Source of the DNA: Chloroflexota bacterium
GTDB lineage: Bacteria; Chloroflexota; Limnocylindria; P2-11E
Assembly: GCA_016875665.1 (NCBI GenBank)
Contig: VGPA01000054.1
Span: 1 to 8,463, forward strand
DNA length: 8,463 nucleotides
Reading direction: 5' to 3'
Every line of letters begins with the position of its first letter. Position 1 is the stretch's first letter. Both the position numbers and the translations under genes were made by a program. Below are positions 1 to 5,891 of this stretch, one piece after another. The notes under the pieces are model-generated. The model searched no databases and was not told the DNA's origin. It was given only the letters and a program-made list of their open reading frames with translations.

Positions 1-796
1 CGAGCGCGAGGACGGTCGGTCCCGCGCCCGAGAGGGCGGCACCGAACGCGCCGGCGGCACGGGCCGCACGGACCATCTCGGTCAGCACGGGCACCAGGCG
101 GAGTCGCGCCGGCTCGTGCAGCCGGTCCTGCATCGCCTCCGCCAAGAGCGCGCCGTCTCCGCGCATGAGCGCGACCGTGAGCGCGGACGCGTGCCCGAGG
201 TTGAAGATCGCGTCGGCGCGGCTCACTTGCGCCGGCAGAACGGCGCGTGCCTGGCTCGTGAGCAGCAGCTGGTCGGGCACGAACACGCACGCGCGCCAGC
301 CGCTCGGGAACGGGATGCGTGCGGCAATCGGACCGTTTTCGCCGGCGAAGGCGACCGTGACGCCGCCATAGAGCGCCGCGGCGGCGTTGTCCGGATGGCC
401 CTCGATGTCCGCGGCGACCCGCAGCAGCCCGCCGCGGTCGAACGGTTCACCCAGGAGCGCATTGGCGGCGACAACACCGCCGACCACGGCGGCCGCGCTG
501 GAACCGAGCCCGCGGCCCGTCGGGATCGCCGACCGCTGCGTCACCGTGAACGGCGGAAGCGTGCGGCGGGCGGCCCTCGCTGCGGCGCGCGCCGCGACGA
601 CGAACAGGTTGTCGGCGCCTGGCGGGACGTTCGGGTCGTCCGACACGACCGACCAGGAGCGCGCCCGCTTCAGATCGAAGTCGACCAGCAGAGGCAGGGC
701 GAGCCCGAACGAGTCGAACCCCGGACCGAGGTTCGCGCTCGACGCGGGGACGCGGACGCGAAGAGCGCGCGTCAGGTCGTCGCGCGGTTCCGGCAT
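1..796 (-). CDS. thrB: Homoserine kinase, partial (C-terminus off the left edge)
   Basis: GHMP-family kinase that phosphorylates homoserine with ATP to O-phosphohomoserine, the substrate of the adjacent threonine synthase; cytoplasmic. About 265 residues are visible. The N-terminal substrate motif PASSANLGPGFDSFG lies at residues 17-31. The GHMP phosphate-binding loop PTGRGLGSSAAA is at about 92-103. EGHPDNAAAALYGG follows at 132-145, and the C-terminal GHMP motif FGAALSGAGPT sits at the window edge. Homoserine kinases are usually about 300 residues, so roughly 35-45 residues are missing. The ATG at 796-794 is the first ordinary start after the thrC stop, 14 nt downstream of it. No convincing Shine-Dalgarno sequence or TANNNT hexamer precedes it, so it is probably co-transcribed with thrC. 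Identification is secure; the exact start is less so. Confidence 0.93.
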   Translation of the reverse strand, partial: MPEPRDDLTRALRVRVPASSANLGPGFDSFGLALPLLVDFDLKRARSWSVVSDDPNVPPGADNLFVVAARAAARAARRTLPPFTVTQRSAIPTGRGLGSSAAAVVGGVVAANALLGEPFDRGGLLRVAADIEGHPDNAAAALYGGVTVAFAGENGPIAARIPFPSGWRACVFVPDQLLLTSQARAVLPAQVSRADAIFNLGHASALTVALMRGDGALLAEAMQDRLHEPARLRLVPVLTEMVRAARAAGAFGAALSGAGPTVLAL

Positions 797-810
797 CGAC
801 TTGCGGACAC

Positions 811-1863
811 TCAGGCGATTGCCTCGCGCACGGCCACGCCCGAGGGTTCGACCTCGAGCACCTCGCCCGCGAGCGTGCGCGCGCGCTCCGGGTCCTTGAG
901 GCCGTTCCCGGTGAGGACGCACACGACGCGGTCCCTGCCGCGAAGCCGGCCCGCTTGCGCGAGCGCGCGCAGGCCCGCGACGGACGCCGCGCTCGCGGGC
1001 TCGCAGAAGACGCCCTCGACGCGCGCCAGGAAGGCGTACGCCTCGACGATCTGTTCGTCGCTCACCGCCTCGATCGCCCCGCCCGACTCGTCGCGCGCCG
1101 CGAGCGCCGTCTGCCACGACGCCGGGGTGCCGATGCGGATCGCCGTCGCGAGCGTCTCGGGATGCTCGACCGGAGCGCCGCGGACGATGGGCGCGGCGCC
1201 CTCCGCCTGAAAGCCATACATGACCGGGCGCTTCTTTGCGAGGCCGTCGGCCGCCGCCTCGGTGAAGCCCCGCCAGTAGGCCGTGATGTTGCCCGCGTTG
1301 CCCACCGGGATGAACAGCGCGTCGGGGGCGTCGCCGAACGTCTCGACGATCTCGAACGCCGCGGTCTTCTGCCCGTCGATGCGGTACGGGTTGATGCTGT
1401 TGACGATCGTCACGTCCTCCGAGGCTCCGACCTCGCGCACGACGCGGAGGGCATCGTCGAACGTCCCCTTCACCGCGACCACGTGCGCGCCGAACGCGAT
1501 CGCCTGGACCAGCTTGCCCACCGCGACGTAACCGGCCGGAAGGATCACCGCGCAGCGGAGCGACGCGCGCGCCGCGTACGCGGCGGCCGACGCGGCGGTG
1601 TTGCCGGTGGAGGCGCAGAGCACCGCGGTGGCCTTCGACTCGACCGCCTTCGCGACCGCCATGACCATGCCGCGGTCCTTGAAGGAGCCCGTCGGGTTGG
1701 CGCCTTCGATCTTCAGCCAGACCTCGGCGATGCCGGTCTCGCGCTCCAGGCCGGGGGCGCGCACGAGCGGCGTGCCGCCCTCGCCCAGCGTCAGGCGCGG
1801 CGTCTTCGCGGTCACGGGCAGGCGCGCGGCATAGCGCTCGATCAGCGGCACGGGCATGGGCAT
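811..1863 (-). CDS. thrC: Threonine synthase (PLP-dependent, short form)
   Basis: Converts O-phosphohomoserine and water to threonine and phosphate, the last step of threonine synthesis. The 350-aa length matches the compact fold-type II class. The N-terminal LGEGGTPLVRA segment (about 26-36) is typical. The PLP-binding lysine is K62 in NPTGSFKDRG. The cofactor-ring asparagine lies in ASTGNTAAS (84-92), and the PLP phosphate-binding loop is GNAGN (188-192). FCEPASAAS and LTGNGLKDP mark the C-terminal part of the domain. No separate N-terminal regulatory domain is present. Two in-frame ATGs, 6 nt apart, are possible. The outer one (1863) is chosen because a TACCAT hexamer ends exactly 6 nt upstream of it, suggesting a leaderless transcript. 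It leads a thrC-thrB operon and is divergent from the AI-2E permease gene. Confidence 0.96.
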   Translation of the reverse strand: MPMPVPLIERYAARLPVTAKTPRLTLGEGGTPLVRAPGLERETGIAEVWLKIEGANPTGSFKDRGMVMAVAKAVESKATAVLCASTGNTAASAAAYAARASLRCAVILPAGYVAVGKLVQAIAFGAHVVAVKGTFDDALRVVREVGASEDVTIVNSINPYRIDGQKTAAFEIVETFGDAPDALFIPVGNAGNITAYWRGFTEAAADGLAKKRPVMYGFQAEGAAPIVRGAPVEHPETLATAIRIGTPASWQTALAARDESGGAIEAVSDEQIVEAYAFLARVEGVFCEPASAASVAGLRALAQAGRLRGRDRVVCVLTGNGLKDPERARTLAGEVLEVEPSGVAVREAIA

Positions 1864-1869
1864 CCGCCG

Positions 1870-1889
1870 ATGGTATCGGGACGTACCAT
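1870..1889. promoter_or_regulatory. Divergent, symmetric leaderless promoter pair for thrC and the AI-2E gene
   Basis: The 35-bp gap between the two start codons contains ATGGTA (1870-1875) and TACCAT (1884-1889), a perfect 6-bp inverted repeat with an 8-nt spacer. Read outward on each strand, each arm is TACCAT, a good TANNNT -10 element. It ends 6 nt before the thrC ATG and 9 nt before the AI-2E ATG. No recognisable -35 hexamer or Shine-Dalgarno sequence is visible for either gene. The sequence and spacing are direct observations; promoter function is inferred. The repeat could additionally or instead be a repressor operator. Confidence 0.6.
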
Positions 1890-1898
1890 TCGGCCCTG

Positions 1899-3014
1899 AT
1901 GTCCGTGACCGCGCGCGAACGGCTCGTTCTGCGGATCTTCGCCGTGCTCGCCGCGGCGTGGCTCGCGATCCAAATCGCGACCTGGATCTGGGCCGGAGTC
2001 ACGCACTTCGCCGAGGTCATCCTGGTGTTCGTCGTCGCCTGGTCGCTCGCCTACCTGCTCGCGCCGCTCGTCGCGCGGCTCGAATCACGGGGTCTGGGCC
2101 GCGTGGGGGCGGTCGGCGTCGTCTATGTGGCGCTCGCGATCCTGGTCGCCGCCGCGCTCGCGGTGGTGGTGCCGGGCCTGGCGGCCCAGCTGGCCGGCCT
2201 GGCCGAGCGCGCACCTGAATACGGCGATCGCGCGGGCGCGCTGGTCCGCGACATACAGGCGGCGCTCTCGCGCTCGGGTATCCCCGTGAATCTCGAGCAG
2301 GCGTACGGCACGCTGCCCACGCGGCTGGGCGAGCTGGCCGGCGTGATCGCGGGCGATGCGCTTGGCTACCTCACGCGCGCGGCGGGCCTGCTGTTCAACG
2401 TCGTGCTCGTGCTGATCATCGCCTTCCTCATGCTCATCGACGGCGACCGGCTCTGGGACCGCTTCGTGCGCGCGCTCTCCGACGAGCTGCGCAGCGAAGC
2501 CGAGCTATTCCGCGCGAGCGCGGACCGCGCGTTCGGCGGGTTCATCCGTAGCTCGCTCATCGTCGGCGTCATCTACGGGGTGGTCACCCTCGCGACGCTC
2601 GCGCCGCTCGGGGTGCCGTTCTCCGGCGTGCTCGCGTTCTTCGCGGGCCTCGCGGTCGTCATCCCGTTCTTCGGCCCGCTTCTCGCGATGGTGCCGATCG
2701 TGCTGATCACGGTCCTGGGCGCGCCGGACCGGCTCGTCGTGGTGCTCATCATCACCGCCGCGGTGCAGCAGATCATGTTCAACGTCGTGTCGCCGCGCAT
2801 CATGGCGTCGAGCATCGGGCTCCACCCGCTGCTGATCTTCGCGGCGCTGCTCGTCGGCTCGCGGGCCGGCGGCTTCTGGGGCGTCTTCCTCGCGCTGCCC
2901 ATCGCCGGCATCGCGGCGGTGTTCATGCGCTACGGCTACGAGGTCGCGCGCGGCAGGCGCACGCGGACCGAGGCGGTCCATCTCATCTCGATGGGCGAAC
3001 GCTCGGCGACATAG
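1899..3014 (+). CDS. AI-2E family transporter (PerM/TqsA-like membrane protein)
   Basis: A 371-aa polytopic inner-membrane protein of the AI-2E (formerly UPF0118) family. Members include E. coli TqsA, linked to autoinducer-2 export, and relatives linked to sodium/proton exchange, so the transported substrate here cannot be assigned. Hydrophobic helices fall at about 12-32, 38-58, 70-92, 162-180, 217-237, 242-272, 279-297 and 307-343. The soluble segment at about 95-160, between the third and fourth helices, is characteristic. Family-typical C-terminal signatures are the VIPFFGPLLAMVP segment near 254-266, NVVSPRIMASSIGLHP (295-310) and GGFWGVFLALPIAGI (324-338). The ATG is preceded by TACCAT with a 9-nt gap and no Shine-Dalgarno sequence. 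It is divergent from thrC; no neighbour hints at a specific substrate. Confidence 0.92.
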   Translation: MSVTARERLVLRIFAVLAAAWLAIQIATWIWAGVTHFAEVILVFVVAWSLAYLLAPLVARLESRGLGRVGAVGVVYVALAILVAAALAVVVPGLAAQLAGLAERAPEYGDRAGALVRDIQAALSRSGIPVNLEQAYGTLPTRLGELAGVIAGDALGYLTRAAGLLFNVVLVLIIAFLMLIDGDRLWDRFVRALSDELRSEAELFRASADRAFGGFIRSSLIVGVIYGVVTLATLAPLGVPFSGVLAFFAGLAVVIPFFGPLLAMVPIVLITVLGAPDRLVVVLIITAAVQQIMFNVVSPRIMASSIGLHPLLIFAALLVGSRAGGFWGVFLALPIAGIAAVFMRYGYEVARGRRTRTEAVHLISMGERSAT

Positions 3015-3043
3015 CGGGCGCGGCCGGGCGGCGTGGTCTCCCC

Positions 3044-3049
3044 TATCGT
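3044..3049 (+). promoter_or_regulatory. Putative -10 element (TATCGT) of the DUF3048 fusion gene
   Basis: TATCGT fits TANNNT and ends 9 nt before the GTG start at 3059. It is followed by CGG, as at three of the other four such sites in the window. No Shine-Dalgarno sequence lies between it and the GTG, so the mRNA would be leaderless or nearly so. It also supports the GTG as the true start. Confidence 0.5.
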
Positions 3050-3058
3050 CGGCCCACC

Positions 3059-5143
3059 GTGCGACCGCCGATCGCGCTGTTCTCCCTTCTGACTCTGCTC
3101 ATCGGGATGGTCCTTTCGGGCACCGCCGCGCGCGCCGGCACGCTCGCCGACGGCCTCAGCACGGTGGGCGACTTCCGGGGTACCGGCAAGCAGCAGATCG
3201 CCGCACTCTGGGATCCGAGCGCCGACCTCGGGCTGCGCATCAGCGTGCTCGACGGGGCGGGCGAAACCTTCACCAAGAGCGACTGGTTCACCTCCGGCGC
3301 GGGCGCCTTCGACCTCGCGCGCATGAAGGTGGTCGCGAGCGACGTGGACCGGGACAGGCGCGACGACCTGGTGGTGCTCTACGACGACGGCGGGACCTCG
3401 GTCCGCCTGCTCGTGTTCCGCTCGACTGGGTCCGCGTTCACGTACGCGGGCGAGTGGTACCGGAACGACGGCTACGCCTTCGCGCGGGTCGCGGCGATGG
3501 TCTCGGGTAACTTCTCCGGCTCGAACACGCCCGGGCTGCTGCTCGCCTACCAATACGACGGCTGGCAAATGCGGATGCACTACTTCGAGACGACCGGCTC
3601 CTCCTTCTACTACGCCGGGAACGCGGGGGTCTACGACTCGGGCCCCGGGCAGTACGACACGGCGCGCGCCCGGTTCGCCGTCGGGCGTTTCACGCGCGCC
3701 GGGGGCCCGGACCAGATCGCGTCCGTCTACCAGTACCCGAACCAGCGCATCCGGGTGCACGTGTTCGATCCGACGCCGCGCGGCCTCGAGCCGGTGAACG
3801 GCTGGAGCGGCGTCTACGAGAGCGGCGACGGAGCGTTCGACCTGGACCGCGCGCAGATCGTGGCGGCGGACGCCGACGGCGACGGCCTCTCGGACCTGGT
3901 CGCGCTGTATCTGTACGACGACGGGGGCGTGCGCGCGTTCACGTTCCCGGGCGCCCGCAGCCTCGCTGTGCGCTCGAACCCGCCGCTTGCCGCGATCCAC
4001 CCCGGCCAGCAGCCTTGGCGCGGCACCCGTGTGGTGGGCGGCGATTGGGACGGCGACAAGAAGGGCGACCTCGCCGCGCTCACGGGGCTCATCGAGGGGG
4101 TCGCGCGGGTCTCGCTGCTGCGCTCGAGCGGGACGGCGCTCGGATTCGCGCCGTTCGCCTACGTGACGCCGGCGGCCGAGGCGCGCACCGCCGCCTGCAC
4201 GCGTTGCTGGGCGCTCTCCGGGATGCCGCTCGGCGCCGATCCCGGCACGCGCCGGCCGATCGCGGTGAAGATCGACAACGCACCTGCGGCGCGCCCCCAG
4301 GTGGGACACGGGCGCGCGGACATGGTGGTCGAGCTCCTGGCCGAGGGGAACACCACGCGCTACGAGGCGATCTACCACTCGCGTGACCCCGAGCTCGTGG
4401 GGCCGGTGCGGAGCGCGCGCTTCGGCGACCGCTACCTCCTGCCGATGCTGCGCGGCGCGCTCGCCTACTCGGGGGCATCGACCGCGATCACCGCGCTCCT
4501 GCGCCTCGACGCGGCCGAGGGCCGCTACCTCGACCTCGACGCGAACCTCTGGCCGATGTACTTCCGCGACACGAGCCGCCCCGCCCCGAACAACCTCTTC
4601 ACCTACGGCGAGCGCCTGCGCGGCGCGGTGAACGAGCTGGACCGCGGCGTCGCCGCCGTCGCCGTGCCGCACTGGCGCTTCTTCGCCGGCGCGCACCAGC
4701 CGCGGGATGGCGGGTTCGCCTCGGCCGTCACCGCGACCACGCTCACGATCCCGTACCGAGCGGACCGCGCGGAGGTCCGCTACGACTACCTCGGCGCCGC
4801 CGGGTACGCGCGGTTCCAGAACGACAACGGCCGCCCAGTGCGCGCCGTGGACGCGGCCGACGGTTCGTTCGTGAACGCGGCGAGCGTGGTGGTCATCCAA
4901 GCCGAGACCTTCGACTCCGGCCTGCGCGACTCGAGCGACGCGGTGGTGCTCGACATGCGCATGGTCGGGAGCGGACCCGTATCGGTCTTCCGCGACGGCC
5001 TACGGGTCGACGGGGTGTGGTCGCGCGGCTCGCTCTTCGAGGGTTTCCAGATCACGACGAAGGGCGGCGAGCCGATCCTGCTGAAGGCGGGCCAGACCTG
5101 GGTTCAGATCATCCCGCTCGACTGGTCGGTCCCGAGCCGCTGA
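3059..5143 (+). CDS. Secreted beta-propeller-like repeat/DUF3048 (YerB-family) fusion protein
   Basis: A 694-aa protein starting at GTG. Residues 1-26 form a signal peptide: a hydrophobic run at about 5-22, then AARA before GTL. There is no lipobox, so a secreted or cell-surface protein is likely. Residues about 33-370 contain about six FG-GAP/VCBS-like repeats spaced 55-62 residues apart. Their Asp/Gly turns are at about 37 (VGDFRGTG), 95 (DVDRDRRDD), 150, 209, 271 (DADGDGLSD) and 329 (DWDGDKKGD). The turns at 95, 271 and 329 resemble calcium-binding loops, and the set suggests a beta-propeller. A linker with a CxxC pair (C380, C383) leads into DUF3048 at about 398-690. Its hallmarks are PIAVKIDNAPAARPQ, GPVRSARFGDRYLLPML, NNLFTYGERLR and, near the end, AGQTWVQIIP. 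DUF3048 proteins such as Bacillus YerB are extracytoplasmic and of unknown biochemical role. The propeller may bind a wall polymer or protein partner, but that is a guess. Confidence 0.88.
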   Translation: MRPPIALFSLLTLLIGMVLSGTAARAGTLADGLSTVGDFRGTGKQQIAALWDPSADLGLRISVLDGAGETFTKSDWFTSGAGAFDLARMKVVASDVDRDRRDDLVVLYDDGGTSVRLLVFRSTGSAFTYAGEWYRNDGYAFARVAAMVSGNFSGSNTPGLLLAYQYDGWQMRMHYFETTGSSFYYAGNAGVYDSGPGQYDTARARFAVGRFTRAGGPDQIASVYQYPNQRIRVHVFDPTPRGLEPVNGWSGVYESGDGAFDLDRAQIVAADADGDGLSDLVALYLYDDGGVRAFTFPGARSLAVRSNPPLAAIHPGQQPWRGTRVVGGDWDGDKKGDLAALTGLIEGVARVSLLRSSGTALGFAPFAYVTPAAEARTAACTRCWALSGMPLGADPGTRRPIAVKIDNAPAARPQVGHGRADMVVELLAEGNTTRYEAIYHSRDPELVGPVRSARFGDRYLLPMLRGALAYSGASTAITALLRLDAAEGRYLDLDANLWPMYFRDTSRPAPNNLFTYGERLRGAVNELDRGVAAVAVPHWRFFAGAHQPRDGGFASAVTATTLTIPYRADRAEVRYDYLGAAGYARFQNDNGRPVRAVDAADGSFVNAASVVVIQAETFDSGLRDSSDAVVLDMRMVGSGPVSVFRDGLRVDGVWSRGSLFEGFQITTKGGEPILLKAGQTWVQIIPLDWSVPSR

Positions 5144-5285
5144 TCCCGACGACAACGGGCGGGACGCGGCTTTCACTCACCCGCGGCGCTTTTCACCGAC
5201 CGTTTACCTCCTTTGCCAGCGGTCTGATACCGGAGCCGGATTGCCGCCCTATGCCGTCCGGCGGCGGCGCGGTAGGGTCCTGCAC
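5144..5285 (+). promoter_or_regulatory. Regulatory intergenic region before the ECF sigma gene: near-repeat pair and -10 element
   Basis: This is the longest gap between genes on the plus strand (142 bp) and is visibly less GC-rich at 5190-5230. It holds two near-identical 11-mers, TTTCACTCACC (5171-5181) and TTTCACCGACC (5191-5201). They match at 9 of 11 positions and are offset by exactly 20 bp, about two helical turns. A weak hairpin, CGCGG (5165-5169) with CCGCG (5181-5185), precedes a TTTT at 5190-5193 and could end transcription of the DUF3048 gene, but it overlaps the repeats. TAGGGT (5273-5278) fits TANNNT and ends 7 nt before the ATG at 5286. Regulator binding is inferred only. Confidence 0.4.
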
Positions 5286-5870
5286 ATGGATGGACGCGTG
5301 ACGGCCAAGGCCGCGGTCCTAGCGGTGGAGTCCCTCGCTCCCGTTCCCGAGGTCATCGACCGCGCGCGCTCGGGCGACCGCGCCGCGTTCAGCGAGCTGT
5401 ACGAGACCTATGCCGACCAGGTGTACCGCTACGTGCTGTACCGCCTGCGGATCCCGGCCGACGCGGAGGACGTGACGGCGGACGTGTTCGCCCGCGCTTT
5501 CGCGAACATCCACCGCTACCGCTGGCAGGGCAAATCCTTCCTCGCCTGGCTCTACACGATCGCCCGCAACGCGATCACGGACCGGCGCCGGCGCGATCGG
5601 CCGACCGTCGACATCGACGCCGCGTACGGCGTGAGCGCCGACGGCCCGACCGCGCACGACCGCGCGGTCCGCGGCGAGGCGCTCACGGTGCTCAAGGCCG
5701 CGATCACGCGGCTCACCGGTGAGCAGCAGGCCGTGCTCAGCCTGCGCTTCGTGGATGACCTCTCCAGCGCGCAGGTGGCACGCCGCCTCGGCAAGAAGGA
5801 GGGCGCGATCCGCGCGCTCCAGTTCCGGGCCCTCGCGCGCCTGCGCAAGATGCTCGCCCGCGAGGCCTAA
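5286..5870 (+). CDS. ECF-family RNA polymerase sigma factor
   Basis: A 194-aa extracytoplasmic-function (group 4) sigma-70 factor that redirects RNA polymerase to a specific promoter set. Sigma region 2 spans about 28-103: the DRAAFSELYETYADQVYRYV core-binding helix, AEDVTADVFARAF, then FLAWLYTIARNAITDRRRR for -10 recognition. A variable linker (104-140) follows. Region 4 spans about 141-191 and includes LTGEQQAVLSLRF and the helix-turn-helix VARRLGKKEGAIRALQFRAL, the -35 reader. There is no large C-terminal extension and no adjacent anti-sigma gene, so the activating signal is not apparent. The ATG at 5286 is preferred over an in-frame TTG at 5241. A TAGGGT hexamer ends 7 nt before it, and the extra 15 residues (PPYAVRRRRG-like) do not look like sigma sequence. 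Confidence 0.93.
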   Translation: MDGRVTAKAAVLAVESLAPVPEVIDRARSGDRAAFSELYETYADQVYRYVLYRLRIPADAEDVTADVFARAFANIHRYRWQGKSFLAWLYTIARNAITDRRRRDRPTVDIDAAYGVSADGPTAHDRAVRGEALTVLKAAITRLTGEQQAVLSLRFVDDLSSAQVARRLGKKEGAIRALQFRALARLRKMLAREA

Positions 5871-5879
5871 GTCCCTCCG

Positions 5880-5885
5880 TACACT
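5880..5885 (+). promoter_or_regulatory. Putative -10 element (TACACT) of the S41 lipoprotein gene
   Basis: TACACT fits TANNNT and lies in the 21-bp gap after the sigma gene, ending 6 nt before the ATG at 5892. A GGAG (5887-5890) sits only 1 nt before the ATG, too close for a normal Shine-Dalgarno sequence. The S41 gene may therefore have its own leaderless transcript in addition to any read-through from the sigma gene. Confidence 0.5.
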
Positions 5886-5891
5886 CGGAGC

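Noticed and set aside
116..1899. Long plus-strand open frames opposite thrB and thrC
   Set aside because: Arg-rich translations without motifs; the minus strand carries complete GHMP-kinase and PLP-enzyme signatures.
2936..4900. A 654-codon minus-strand open frame antisense to the DUF3048 fusion gene
   Set aside because: The translation is an Arg/Val/His/Glu-rich string with no domain motif, and the plus strand has a signal peptide, repeats and DUF3048 motifs throughout. Long antisense frames are expected in very GC-rich genes.
5165..5193. CGCGG/CCGCG hairpin followed by TTTT as a terminator after the DUF3048 gene
   Set aside because: The stem is only 5 bp with an 11-nt loop, and the four Ts start 5 nt after the stem. 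It is too weak to list as a separate terminator and is mentioned within the intergenic entry.
5241..5285. TTG at 5241 as the sigma-factor start
   Set aside because: It adds an Arg-rich 15-residue extension foreign to sigma factors and would place the start upstream of the TAGGGT -10 element that fits ATG 5286.
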